From positions 496,001-560,000 of the forward strand of contig NZ_CP101497.1 in assembly GCF_024362325.1 (NCBI RefSeq): DNA of 64,000 nucleotides, in the 5' to 3' direction. The notes under the pieces were generated by a model that saw nothing but the letters and a program-made list of their open reading frames with translations, had not been told where the DNA came from and searched no databases. The stretch comes from Microcella humidisoli (GTDB taxonomy: Bacteria > Actinomycetota > Actinomycetes > Actinomycetales > Microbacteriaceae). The position numbers and the translations under genes were made by a program. Shown in pieces: positions 1 through 8,392 of this stretch (position 1 is its first letter; every line of letters starts with the position of its first letter).

Positions 1-2
1 GT

Positions 3-83
3 TCGACACAGAGCCAGACCATCTACGGGTTCGGCCCGCTGGGCAGCGAGTGTGATGCCGGAATGGACGAGTCGGCTCGCTAG
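3..83 (+). CDS. C-terminal tail of an unidentified protein (partial)
   Basis: An open frame enters from the left edge and ends at TAG 81-83, giving about 26 residues ending in GMDESAR. It converges with rsmI and overlaps its stop by four bases, an arrangement seen several times in this window. Codon usage is moderately GC-rich at third positions. Nothing in so short a tail identifies a family. Confidence 0.35.
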   Translation, partial: STQSQTIYGFGPLGSECDAGMDESAR

Positions 84-898
84 GTCGCGCGGCGGGCGGC
101 CAGCGCGGCCTCGTAGAGCTCGCGCGTGCCGAGCCCGGTCGCCGCGGCGACGGCCGCGGCGGCATCCTTGAGGCGCTCGCCCGCAGCGACGCGCGCCGCG
201 ACCTCGTCGATCGCCGACGGCAGATCGCCCGACGCGGCGGGAGCGCCCTCGACCACGAGCACGATCTCGCCACGCGCACCCTCGGCGAATCGCTCAGCGA
301 GCTCGGCGAGCGTGCCGCGCGCGACCTCCTCGAACTTCTTCGTGAGCTCGCGGCACACCGCGGCGCGGCGTGCGGGTCCGAATGCGTCGCGCGCGTCGGC
401 GAGCGCCGCGGCGAGCCGATGCGGCGACTCGAAGAAGACGAGCGTGCGGGGCTCAGCGGCGAGCGCTCGCAACGCGCCCGCCCGCCCCTTGCGGGGCAGG
501 AACCCCTCGAACGCGAAGCGATCCGTCGGCAATCCACTCAGCACGAGGGCCGTCAGCACGGCGCTCGGCCCGGGCAGGGCGGTGACGTCGACGCCCGCGG
601 CGATGGCCGCCTCGACGAGCACGTAGCCCGGATCGCTCACGGCGGGCATGCCGGCGTCGGTCAGCACGAGCACGTCGGTGCCGCGCGCGAGCTCGACGAG
701 CTCGGCCGATTTCTCGCGCTCATTGTGCTCGTGCAGCGCGATCAGTCGGGGGCGGTTCTCGATGCCCAGCGCGCGCATGAGGTGGGCGGCCGTGCGGGTG
801 TCCTCCGCCACGACGACCTCGGTGTTCTCGAGCGACTCAATGAGCCGCCGGCTCGCGTCGCCGAGGTTGCCGATGGGCGTGGCGGCGAGAACGATCAT
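80..898 (-). CDS. rsmI: 16S rRNA (cytidine(1402)-2'-O)-methyltransferase
   Basis: RsmI methylates the 2'-OH of C1402 in the decoding centre of 16S rRNA using S-adenosylmethionine. The 272-residue protein has the usual family length and opens with the tetrapyrrole-methylase-fold signature LAATPIGNLGD. It also has the AEDTR motif at about residue 31 and the SAM-binding LPGPSAVLTAL segment at about 108-118. The start is supported by a gggagga ribosome-binding site seven bases upstream of ATG 898. rsmI commonly lies beside the Pmt mannosyltransferase in actinobacteria (Rv1003/Rv1002c in Mycobacterium), as here, but the two are separated by an unusually repeat-rich gap. Confidence 0.95.
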   Translation of the reverse strand: MIVLAATPIGNLGDASRRLIESLENTEVVVAEDTRTAAHLMRALGIENRPRLIALHEHNEREKSAELVELARGTDVLVLTDAGMPAVSDPGYVLVEAAIAAGVDVTALPGPSAVLTALVLSGLPTDRFAFEGFLPRKGRAGALRALAAEPRTLVFFESPHRLAAALADARDAFGPARRAAVCRELTKKFEEVARGTLAELAERFAEGARGEIVLVVEGAPAASGDLPSAIDEVAARVAAGERLKDAAAAVAAATGLGTRELYEAALAARRAT

Positions 899-990
899 GC
901 GCTCATCCTCCCACCGAGGTTCGTCGGTCCTCCGCGGCCTCGTGCCGTCTCTTCCGTTGTCATGTCCGTCGTCGGCCCCGTCGTGTCCCC

Positions 991-1062
991 ACCCGTTTCC
1001 CCCGACGTTTCCCCCGACGTCTCCCTAGCGGTCTCCCTTGACGTCCCCCTCGACGTCTCCCT
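991..1062. repeat. 12-bp tandem repeat, six copies
   Basis: Six adjacent 12-mers resemble cgacgtctccct, with substitutions mostly at the outer positions. A short hairpin follows directly (tctccc 1056-1061 paired with gggaga 1067-1072). In one plus-strand frame the array would read as four-residue D-V-S-x repeats, but no start codon or ribosome-binding site serves that frame. Confidence 0.75.
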
Positions 1063-1088
1063 CGCTGGGAGATATCGCCGTCAGGGCA

Positions 1089-1145
1089 CTTCAACGGATG
1101 CGGAACTTCATGAATGCGATTCGCAGAGTTCCGCGCCCGTTGAAG
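1089..1145. repeat. Imperfect inverted repeat, REP-like
   Basis: The arms are cttcaacggatgcggaact (1089-1107) and agttccgcgcccgttgaag (1127-1145), complementary at 17 of 19 positions and separated by a 19-base loop. No T-run follows, so this is not an ordinary intrinsic terminator. It could be a REP-type palindrome or a structured RNA element. Confidence 0.65.
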
Positions 1146-1234
1146 CCTTCGGACGGGCACTGTGTCGCGAGACGGTCGCCACCTCACGACGCGGTCGAGG
1201 GAACCGGTCAGAGCGCACGGCAACGCCGCACGTG

Positions 1235-1330
1235 TCGAAGCACTCGAGAGTCGAAGCACTTGAGAGTCGAAGCACTCGAGGGTCGAAGCACTTGAGAGTC
1301 GAAGCACTCGAGGGTCGAAGCACTTGAGGG
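1235..1330. repeat. 16-bp tandem repeat, six copies with alternating variants
   Basis: The unit is tcgaagcactcgagag. Copies 1, 3 and 5 carry cactcgag (a CTCGAG palindrome) and copies 2, 4 and 6 carry cacttgag, so the array is really three 32-base units. It ends 40 bases upstream of the pmt -10 element. Spacing without unique spacers rules out CRISPR. Confidence 0.85.
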
Positions 1331-1370
1331 TCGAGGCTCGCGAAGAGCGGTCGCCGCAGCGCCCCCGGCC

Positions 1371-1376
1371 TACGAT
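1371..1376 (+). promoter_or_regulatory. -10 element of leaderless pmt mRNA
   Basis: TACGAT lies six bases upstream of GTG 1383, matching the TAnnnT-to-start spacing of actinobacterial leaderless genes. No ribosome-binding site precedes the GTG. Confidence 0.6.
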
Positions 1377-1382
1377 GATCGG

Positions 1383-2954
1383 GTGAACGAAGCTCGGCGA
1401 CGCGTGCTGCAGATCGCCGTGCCAGCCGCCGTGCTCGGCATCGCCGCCGCCACCCGGCTCATCGGCCTCGAGCAACCGGGTGAGCTCGTCTTCGACGAGA
1501 CCTACTACGTGAAAGACGCCGAGTCGCTGCGTCAGCTCGGCTACGAGGGCCGCTGGCCCGACGGCGCCGACGCGCTGTGGGCAGCCGGCACGCCCGGTAG
1601 CCCGAGCGACCTCGCCTCGTTCGTCGCGCACCCGCCGCTCGGCAAGTGGGTGATCGCCCTCGGACTCGCCGCGCTCGGCCCCGAGAATCCCGCAGGCTGG
1701 CGCCTCGGCACGGCCCTCACGGGCATCGCCCTCGTCGGGCTCGTCATGCTGCTCGCCCACCTGCTGCTCGGCCGGCTCGTGCTCACCGGCATCGCCGGGC
1801 TGCTCATCGCCGTCGACGGCAACGCCATCGTCATGAGCCGCGTCGCGCTGCTCGACGGCGTGCTCGCCCTGCTCGTCGTGCTCGCCGTGACCCTCATGGT
1901 GCTCGACCGGCGGCAGGTGCGCGACGAGCTTGATGCGTGGATGCTCGCCCGCCGCTCGGCCGACCCCCCGCGCTCGACCGACTGGGGCCCCGCGCTCTGG
2001 GGCCGACCCTGGCTCGTCGCCGCCGGCGTCGCCTTCGGACTCGCCGTCGGCGTCAAGTGGAGCGCGCTCTACCTGCTCGCGGCCTTCGCCGTGCTCACCG
2101 TCGTCGCCGACGCCGTCGAGCGCCGCCGCGCCGGGGTCGCCCTGTGGGCGAGCGGCACCCTGCTGCGGCAGGCTCCGATCTCGTTTGTGCTCATGATCCC
2201 CTCGGCAGCGGCCGCGCACGTGCTCACCTGGTGGGGATGGTTCGCCACGACCGGCGGATACGGCCGCACGCGCGAGGTGACCGACGAGAACCGGCTGCCG
2301 GGCATCCTGGGCAGCCTGCCCGATGCCCTGCAGAACTGGTGGGAGTACCAGACCGCCATCTACGGCTACCACGTGGGCGTGACCGGCGGGCACAACTACG
2401 AAGCCCCCGCGATCGGCTGGCCGCTGCTGCTGCGCCCCACCTACATGCACTACCGCGACCTGGGCGACGGTACGGCCGAAGCCATCACGGGCATCCCGAA
2501 CCCGCTCATCTGGTGGGGAGCGGTACTCGCCGTTGTCGCGATCGTCGTCGTTCTCATCGTGCAGGCGGTGCTGCGACGGCGGGGGCGGGCGCGCACGCTG
2601 CTGCCCGCGAGCGGCTGGGCGATCGCCGTCGTGCTCACGGGCGTCGGCGCCGGCTGGCTGCCGTGGCTGCTCTACCCCGAGCGCACCATGTTCTTCTTCT
2701 ACACGATCGTCATCACGCCGTTCCTCGTGCTCGCGCTCACGATCGCGCTCGGGGCGCTGCTGCCACGCACCACTCAGCCCGACGCCGAACCGGAGCCGGC
2801 AGACCCCGCTCGTCGCGCCGCCGGCCTCGTCATCGTCATCGGCCTGCTCGTCGTCATCGTCGCCGTGAGCGTCTTCTTCCTACCGCTCTGGACGGGCGTG
2901 CCGACCCCCATCGACCAGATTCGACTGCGGTACTGGATGCCGACATGGATTTGA
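1383..2954 (+). CDS. pmt: Dolichyl-phosphate-mannose--protein O-mannosyltransferase (Pmt family)
   Basis: Pmt transfers mannose from polyprenyl-phosphate-mannose to Ser/Thr of proteins crossing the membrane (GT39, GT-C fold). The 523-residue protein is polytopic, with roughly ten hydrophobic segments. The first extracytoplasmic loop has the catalytic acidic pair in VFDETYYVKDAE (D38, E39). Further motifs HPPLGKW and GWRLGTALTG are typical of actinobacterial Pmt. Position next to rsmI matches mycobacterial synteny. The GTG start at 1383 is favoured because a TACGAT -10 ends six bases upstream, implying a leaderless transcript. Its acceptors could include the S/T/P-rich exported proteins in this window, which is inference. 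Confidence 0.92.
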   Translation: MNEARRRVLQIAVPAAVLGIAAATRLIGLEQPGELVFDETYYVKDAESLRQLGYEGRWPDGADALWAAGTPGSPSDLASFVAHPPLGKWVIALGLAALGPENPAGWRLGTALTGIALVGLVMLLAHLLLGRLVLTGIAGLLIAVDGNAIVMSRVALLDGVLALLVVLAVTLMVLDRRQVRDELDAWMLARRSADPPRSTDWGPALWGRPWLVAAGVAFGLAVGVKWSALYLLAAFAVLTVVADAVERRRAGVALWASGTLLRQAPISFVLMIPSAAAAHVLTWWGWFATTGGYGRTREVTDENRLPGILGSLPDALQNWWEYQTAIYGYHVGVTGGHNYEAPAIGWPLLLRPTYMHYRDLGDGTAEAITGIPNPLIWWGAVLAVVAIVVVLIVQAVLRRRGRARTLLPASGWAIAVVLTGVGAGWLPWLLYPERTMFFFYTIVITPFLVLALTIALGALLPRTTQPDAEPEPADPARRAAGLVIVIGLLVVIVAVSVFFLPLWTGVPTPIDQIRLRYWMPTWI

Positions 2955-2958
2955 GCCG

Positions 2959-3007
2959 GTGAACCGCGGCGCCAACACTGATCGGCACGCCGCGTGAACC
3001 GCGGCGT
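2959..3007. repeat. Short direct repeat between convergent genes
   Basis: gtgaaccgcggcg occurs at 2959-2971 and again at 2994-3006, in the 72-base space between the convergent pmt and DUF418 genes. No clear intrinsic terminator with a T-run is visible. Confidence 0.5.
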
Positions 3008-3026
3008 CCACGGCCGGGGGCGGCGC

Positions 3027-4274
3027 CTACCGCCGCCGCCCGTACACCGCCCGGCGCAGCAGCCATTCGGCGGGCCCGGGGCGGTCGGCCGCCGCGAGCG
3101 CGGCCGCCAGCACGAGCGTGCCGAGCCACGTGATGACCGCAACCTGGGTGGCGACGGCGACGCTCGCCGTGCCGCCGAGCCCGAAACCGTAGGGCGCGAA
3201 CACGACGACGAAGACGAGCGACTGCAGGAGGTAGCCGGTGAGCGAACGCTGCCCGAGGGCGGCGAGCAGCCGAGCGATCGGGCCCGCCGGCCGGGTGCTG
3301 CCGCCATCGACGCCGACCGCTGAACCGCGTCCGCCGACGATCAGGGCGATGAGGGCCACAGCGGCCGCGCCTCCGATCGCCCCTGTTGCGGCGTGCAGCA
3401 TCGCGGCGAAGGGTTCGGCGAGCGGCGACAGCTCGATCACGCCCGCGAGCGCAAGCGCGATCGGCAGGGCTCCGAGCACCGAGACGGGCATGCCGATGCC
3501 CGCAACGAGGCCCAGGGCACGGCGATGCCGGCCCGGCCCCTCGAGAACGCGTCGACGGGCCGCCCACAGGCCGAGGATCATCGGGGCCAGCAGCCCGAGG
3601 CCGCCGAAAGGCACCGACAGCATGCCGACCGTCCACTCCCCCGCCCGCGCGAGGACAGCGAGCGGGTAGGTCTCGGCCGCCGCCGAGCCGAAGAGCGCCG
3701 CGGTCGAGAAGCCCCCACCCGGAATGCTCGAGAGCAGACCGCTCAGCCCCTCGGCGATGCCCGCCAGCACGAGAAACGCGAACGAGGCCCCACCGACGAT
3801 CGCGAGCGTGCGTCCCGACGCCCGGATCAGCAGGACGAGCGCGAGGCCGAGCAGGCCATAGGTGCCGAGGATGTCGCCGAAGAACAGCAGCACGCCGTGC
3901 GCCGCACCGAAGACGATGAGCCACAGGTTGCGGCGCACCAGCAGCCGGCGCGCGTCGGGCCACTCCATGCCGCGCGCGCTCTCGCGCAGCAGGATCTGCG
4001 TGAGGCCATAGCCGTAGAGCAGCGCGAACAGCGGATAGCTGCGGTTGTCGGCGAGCGTCGCGACGAGGGCGTTGACCCACGGGTCGGCCGCGGCATCCGT
4101 CACCGGCTTGAACAGGATGCCGAGCTCGCGCCCGTAGAGGAAGAACGGAACGTTCGCCACGGCGATGCCGAGCAGCACGAGGCCGCGCGCGACATCGGGC
4201 GCGAGCGCGCGATCGGCCCGCGGTGTCGGAGCGAGGGCGGTCGGGAGGGGCGAGGGCTGGGCATCCGTCGTCAT
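3027..4274 (-). CDS. DUF418 family membrane protein (YeiB-like)
   Basis: This 415-residue polytopic protein starts MTTDAQ and has the DUF418/YeiB architecture. An N-terminal DVARGLVLLGIAVANV membrane helix is followed by about nine further helices. A conserved GQRSLTGYLLQSLVF segment lies near the C terminus, where the DUF418 domain lies. The family is found in the cytoplasmic membrane; its substrate is unknown and transport or acyl transfer has been proposed for relatives. I chose ATG 4274 because the longer upstream in-frame extension is basic and unlike a conserved N terminus. It is convergent with pmt and divergent from the large surface-protein gene. Confidence 0.8.
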   Translation of the reverse strand: MTTDAQPSPLPTALAPTPRADRALAPDVARGLVLLGIAVANVPFFLYGRELGILFKPVTDAAADPWVNALVATLADNRSYPLFALLYGYGLTQILLRESARGMEWPDARRLLVRRNLWLIVFGAAHGVLLFFGDILGTYGLLGLALVLLIRASGRTLAIVGGASFAFLVLAGIAEGLSGLLSSIPGGGFSTAALFGSAAAETYPLAVLARAGEWTVGMLSVPFGGLGLLAPMILGLWAARRRVLEGPGRHRRALGLVAGIGMPVSVLGALPIALALAGVIELSPLAEPFAAMLHAATGAIGGAAAVALIALIVGGRGSAVGVDGGSTRPAGPIARLLAALGQRSLTGYLLQSLVFVVVFAPYGFGLGGTASVAVATQVAVITWLGTLVLAAALAAADRPGPAEWLLRRAVYGRRR

Positions 4275-4339
4275 GGTTTCACGATAGGAGCAGGTGTCGT
4301 GCCCGCGCCTCCGTCGCACGGGGGAGAAGGGCGGGCCGG

Positions 4340-4354
4340 GCATCCGCCGGATGC
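4340..4354. repeat. Perfect GCATCCG/CGGATGC palindrome
   Basis: gcatccg-c-cggatgc is a seven-base-arm palindrome between two divergent genes, so it cannot be a simple terminator. The same arms recur at 8965-8982 with a four-base loop. Confidence 0.55.
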
Positions 4355-4392
4355 CTGAGCGTCAGTCGGTAGGAAAACTCACGTCGAACGCT

Positions 4393-4398
4393 TAGGGT
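4393..4398 (+). promoter_or_regulatory. Candidate -10 element for the surface-protein gene
   Basis: TAGGGT lies 57 bases upstream of ATG 4456, giving a leadered transcript. The -35 region is weak. Confidence 0.4.
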
Positions 4399-4455
4399 GA
4401 CAGCAATTCCTGTTCTGCCCCGTGCGCCCCCGCGCACACCCTCCGAGGAGCAGTC

Positions 4456-7050
4456 ATGGCTCGACCCCCCGTTCGTTCTGGCGCCACCCTGCTCGCCGCG
4501 CTGCTCGGCGCAGTCGCACTCGCGATCGGACCCGTCGCGGCGAGCGCCGACCAGCTGCCGCTTCCGGAGCCGACGCCGTCGGCGACGGCGCTCGAACCCG
4601 AGGCGCTCGTCCCGGCTGAGGTGCCCGCCGAACCGGCGGCGCCCGCTGCCGTTGAGACGCCGATCGACACCGAGTCGCCGATCGACACCGAGACGCCGAT
4701 CGAGACCGAGTCGCCGGTGGACACCCCGACGTCGGTCGAGACCGGGCCCAGCTCGCCGGAGCAGCCGCTCGAGCAGGAGAGCCCCGTGCCGACGACCGGG
4801 CCGGCGTTCGTCGAGATCGCCGATGTCGTGCCGATCACGAGCATCAGCCCGAACCCGGTCTACGCGTGGAGCACGGTGGTGGTGAGCGGCACCAAGAGCC
4901 CGGGCACCGCTGTGGCGAGCTACCTGTTCTCGCCGAACCTCGGCGAGAGCCGCCCGACCAGCTGCACCGGCAATGGCGACGCGGTGTACAGCCCGGGCAA
5001 CTTCGAGTTCATCTTCACGACGGGCGATCCCGGCACGACGTGGTCCTGCACGTTCCAGTTGACCGAGACGGTGCAGCAGATCGGCGAGACGATCCAGTTC
5101 TTCGCCGGTGAAGGGCAGCCGGGTGAGGCGAAGCAGCCGAGCGCGACGCCCTCCGCGATCGTCGAGACTGCCGACCCGGTGAGCGAGCCGACCCTCACGA
5201 TCACGCCGCCGAACGTGCTGCGTGTCGAGTGGCTCTCGGTCGATCCCGGCACCAACTACTCCTACTCGGTCTACAACCCCGCCGCCCCCCTCGACTACAC
5301 CCTCACGGCTCCCGTCATCGCGGGCCAGTTCGTCGACGGTGCGCAACTCGTGTTCGAACAGGCGCTGAGCCCGGGGTGGTGGGTCATCACGATCGACGTG
5401 CGCTACCGCGCGCAATCGGTCGGATCCCGCCTCGTGACGATCTACGTTCCGCCGGCCCCCGCGATCGATCGGGCGACGCCGCTCGCGAACGGTCGCGTGA
5501 TCTTCAGCGGCACGGGTGAGCCCGGCGGCGACCTGCGCGTCGTCGAAGCGCTGCCCGTCACCCCCGACGGCGCATCGTTCGCGCTCGCGACCTCCTCGAC
5601 CACTCCGCAGGCATCGGCGATCTCGCCCGCGGCGGTGCCCGGCAACCAGGTCTGCAGCACCACCGTCGCCCCCGATGGATCGTGGTCGTGCACGACGGGC
5701 GTGCTCGCCGCGGGCGAGCGGCAGTTCCTCGCGCGATCGAACTCGCCGGTCGTGGGGTCGCTCCCGGTCGTCGGCGACTACCTCGTCGCCGGCACCTTCG
5801 CGGCGAGCCCGATCGCCACGACCGTGCTCGCCCCCGCGCCGCCGGTGGTTCCCGAGCCGGCCGAGCAGCCGGTCGCCCCCGCCCCCGAGCCCGTTGAGCC
5901 CGAGCCCCTCGCCGAGATCGTCGACGAGCCGGTGCTCGAGCCGACACCCGACCCGGCCCCGCCCGTCGAGGAACCCGCCGCGCAGCCCGCACCCGGCGGC
6001 GGCGAGGGGGGCACGCCCGATCGCCGCGATCCCGCCGCGCCGAGTTCGATCACCGGCTCGATCCCGACCCTCGGCGAGCTGTTCTCCAACCCCGTGGCGC
6101 TCGCCGCCGGCGGTGGCTTCGCGCTCGCGCTGATGCTGCTCGTCGCGATCCCCTCCGAGCTGCTCAACTCGACGCTGGCCTCCGGCGGCCACCGCCTGGG
6201 CCGCGGCTACATCGTCGTGCAAGGGGCCCTCGCCCGCCTCAACGAGCGCGTCAACGGCCTGACCCGATCGCCCGTGGTGAGCGCCGCACTACTCGTGCTC
6301 GCCATGAGCGTGATCTTCGGGTTCAACGACCCCGAGTACGGGTTCGACCCCGTCTCGATCAGGCTCACGCTGTCGATGGCCCTGTCGATCTTCATCGTCT
6401 ACTGCCTCGCCGCCCTGCTGAGCGGGGCCATCATGAAACGGCTCTGGGGCATCTCGTCCCGCCTCGAGATGCTGCCCACGGCCCTGCTGCTCGCCGTGCT
6501 CGGTGTCGTCATCGCGCGGCTCATCGACTTCACCCCCGGGTTCCTCATCGGGCTCGCGATCGGGTTGTCGATCGTCGGCTCGGTGCCCGCGGCACTGCGG
6601 GCGAAGGCGATCCTGCTGCAGTTCGGCGTGGTCTTCGGGGTGGGCCTCGTCGCGTACCTCGCCTATTCGGCGCTGCGCGGCATCCCCGGCTTCATCGACA
6701 CCCTGCCCGGCGTGTTCCTCGACGACACGCTCGTCGCGATCGTCGCCGAGTCGCTGACGGGGCTGCTGATCGTGCTGCTGCCGCTCGCCTTCTTCAGCGG
6801 TCGCGACCTGTGGGTGCAGTCGAAGCCGCTGTGGATCGTGAGCTTCCTCATCGTCGCCACCGCGTTCTCGGCCATCGTGCTGCCGACCACGAGCGACGAG
6901 GTGGGCTCGGTGCTCGACCTCATCCCGTGGCTGATCCCCGTGGTCATCTACGCCGTCATCGTGTTCGCCCTGTGGGGGTGGCTGAGCCGCAACGAGCGGC
7001 AGGCCCAGGATGCCGCGGCCGAGGAGCGCGCGAAAGATTACGTCGCGTAA
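4456..7050 (+). CDS. Large exported surface protein with polytopic C-terminal membrane domain
   Basis: An 864-residue protein of no family I recognise. Residues 1-31 form a signal peptide ending at ASA. Residues about 35-110 are Pro/Glu/Thr-rich with repeated IDTESP/IETESP units. Residues about 110-460 read as extracytoplasmic beta-rich, perhaps Ig-like, segments with paired cysteines. A second Pro/Glu-rich linker runs about 460-530. The final 320 residues contain about nine hydrophobic helices and end in a charged cytoplasmic tail. ATG 4456 has a gaggag ribosome-binding site. A secreted ectodomain joined to a nine-helix bundle suggests sensing, adhesion or transport at the envelope, which is inference only. 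It stands alone between divergent DUF418 and metY. Confidence 0.75.
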   Translation: MARPPVRSGATLLAALLGAVALAIGPVAASADQLPLPEPTPSATALEPEALVPAEVPAEPAAPAAVETPIDTESPIDTETPIETESPVDTPTSVETGPSSPEQPLEQESPVPTTGPAFVEIADVVPITSISPNPVYAWSTVVVSGTKSPGTAVASYLFSPNLGESRPTSCTGNGDAVYSPGNFEFIFTTGDPGTTWSCTFQLTETVQQIGETIQFFAGEGQPGEAKQPSATPSAIVETADPVSEPTLTITPPNVLRVEWLSVDPGTNYSYSVYNPAAPLDYTLTAPVIAGQFVDGAQLVFEQALSPGWWVITIDVRYRAQSVGSRLVTIYVPPAPAIDRATPLANGRVIFSGTGEPGGDLRVVEALPVTPDGASFALATSSTTPQASAISPAAVPGNQVCSTTVAPDGSWSCTTGVLAAGERQFLARSNSPVVGSLPVVGDYLVAGTFAASPIATTVLAPAPPVVPEPAEQPVAPAPEPVEPEPLAEIVDEPVLEPTPDPAPPVEEPAAQPAPGGGEGGTPDRRDPAAPSSITGSIPTLGELFSNPVALAAGGGFALALMLLVAIPSELLNSTLASGGHRLGRGYIVVQGALARLNERVNGLTRSPVVSAALLVLAMSVIFGFNDPEYGFDPVSIRLTLSMALSIFIVYCLAALLSGAIMKRLWGISSRLEMLPTALLLAVLGVVIARLIDFTPGFLIGLAIGLSIVGSVPAALRAKAILLQFGVVFGVGLVAYLAYSALRGIPGFIDTLPGVFLDDTLVAIVAESLTGLLIVLLPLAFFSGRDLWVQSKPLWIVSFLIVATAFSAIVLPTTSDEVGSVLDLIPWLIPVVIYAVIVFALWGWLSRNERQAQDAAAEERAKDYVA

Positions 7051-7082
7051 CGCGCGGCCCGACACGGCCACGCGCGCGCGGC

Positions 7083-7088
7083 TAGCCT
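7083..7088 (+). promoter_or_regulatory. -10 element of leaderless metY mRNA
   Basis: TAGCCT ends six bases before ATG 7095. Confidence 0.55.
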
Positions 7089-7094
7089 GAGGCA

Positions 7095-8390
7095 ATGGCC
7101 GACCGCGACTATGGCTTCCGCACGCGCGCCGTGCACGCCGGCAATGTTCCCGATTCGGCGACGGGCGCTCGCGCCCTGCCGATCTACCAGTCGAGCGCCT
7201 TCGTGTTCGATTCGACTGAGGATGCTGCGGCCCGGTTCGCGCTGCAGAAATACGGCAACATCTACAGTCGCCTCGCCAACCCCACGGTCGCGAGCTTCGA
7301 GGAGCGCGTGGCGAGCCTCGAGGGTGGACTCGGAGCCGTGGCCACCTCGAGCGGCCTGAGCGCGCAGTTCGTCACCTTCGCCTCGCTCGCGGGAGCGGGC
7401 GACCACATCGTCGCCTCGTCGAACCTCTACGGCGGCTCGGTCACCCAGCTCGACGTCACCCTGCGCCGGTTCGGGGTCGAGACAACCTTCGTCGCGAGCG
7501 ACGACCCCGCCGACTACGCCGCGGCGATCATCCCGGGCCGCACGAAGCTCGTCTTCGCCGAGACCATCGCCAACCCGAGCGGCGACATCGCGGACATCGC
7601 AGGTCTCGCCGACGTGGCGCATGCGGCGAGCATCCCCCTCGTCATCGATTCGACGATCGCGACGCCCTACCTGTGCCGGCCGATCGAGTGGGGCGCCGAC
7701 ATCGTCGTGCACTCGGCGACGAAGTTCTTGGGCGGGCACGGCACGACCCTCGGCGGCGTCGTCGTCGAGTCGGGGCGTTTCGACTGGTCGAACCACAACT
7801 TCCCCCTGTTCGAGGAGACCGTCGCCCACTACGGCGGCCTCACCTGGTACGGCAACTTCGGCGAATACGCCTTCCTCACCCGACTGCGTGCCGAGCAGCT
7901 GCGCGACATCGGGCCGGCGCTCGCGCCGCACTCGGCCTTCTTGCTCGCGCAGGGCGTCGAGACGCTGCCGTACCGCATGCAGGCGCACGTCGACAACGCG
8001 CGCCGCGTCGCCGAATGGCTCGAGGCCGACCCGCGCATCGAGACGGTCAACTGGGCGGGCCTGCCCTCGCACCGCCACCACGAGCGTGCGGCGCAGTATC
8101 TGCCGCTCGGCCCGAGCTCGGTGTTCGGCTTCGTCGTCACGGGCGGCCGTGCCGTCGGCCAGGGGCTCATCGAGAACGTGAACCTCGCGAGTCACCTCGC
8201 CAACATCGGCGACGCGAAGACGCTCATCATCCACCCCGCCTCGACGACGCACGCGCAGCTCACCGAGCAGCAGCTCGTCGACGGCGGCGTGCACCCGGGC
8301 CTTGTGCGCCTCTCGGTCGGCATCGAAGACGCCGACGACATCATCTACGACCTCGACCAAGCGCTCGACGCCGCGCTGAAGGGGGCATAG
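7095..8390 (+). CDS. metY: O-acetylhomoserine aminocarboxypropyltransferase / O-acetyl-L-homoserine sulfhydrylase
   Basis: This is a Cys/Met-metabolism PLP-dependent enzyme. It makes homocysteine directly from O-acetylhomoserine and sulfide in methionine synthesis. The 431-residue length, longer than the ~390 residues of cystathionine gamma-synthase, is typical of MetY. The Schiff-base lysine is K210 in SATKFLGGHGT. Further family signatures are RLANPTVASFEERVASLEGG near residues 58-77 and the C-terminal HPASTTHAQL with LVRLSVGIED. ATG 7095 is preceded by a TAGCCT -10 only six bases away. A CoA-binding-domain gene follows two bases after its stop, probably in one operon. Confidence 0.93.
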   Translation: MADRDYGFRTRAVHAGNVPDSATGARALPIYQSSAFVFDSTEDAAARFALQKYGNIYSRLANPTVASFEERVASLEGGLGAVATSSGLSAQFVTFASLAGAGDHIVASSNLYGGSVTQLDVTLRRFGVETTFVASDDPADYAAAIIPGRTKLVFAETIANPSGDIADIAGLADVAHAASIPLVIDSTIATPYLCRPIEWGADIVVHSATKFLGGHGTTLGGVVVESGRFDWSNHNFPLFEETVAHYGGLTWYGNFGEYAFLTRLRAEQLRDIGPALAPHSAFLLAQGVETLPYRMQAHVDNARRVAEWLEADPRIETVNWAGLPSHRHHERAAQYLPLGPSSVFGFVVTGGRAVGQGLIENVNLASHLANIGDAKTLIIHPASTTHAQLTEQQLVDGGVHPGLVRLSVGIEDADDIIYDLDQALDAALKGA

Positions 8391-8392
8391 CG

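Larger units (their letters stand above)
899..1382. other. Repeat-rich intergenic region between rsmI and pmt
   Basis: This 484-base stretch has no convincing gene. It holds three different repeat structures: six copies of a 12-base unit (991-1062), a 19-base imperfect inverted repeat (1089-1107 and 1127-1145), and six copies of a 16-base unit (1235-1330). The last bases carry the pmt -10 element. Open frames crossing it on either strand are repeat translations with no start signal. Confidence 0.8.

Noticed and set aside
1235..1330. Possible CRISPR array
   Set aside because: Units are directly adjacent with no spacers, only 16 bases long, and there are no cas genes.
960..2450. Long open frame antisense to pmt and crossing the repeat gap
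   Set aside because: Composition is shadow-like (Gly/Arg/His/Glu-rich), it covers tandem repeats, has no start signal, and pmt on the other strand is a clear family member.
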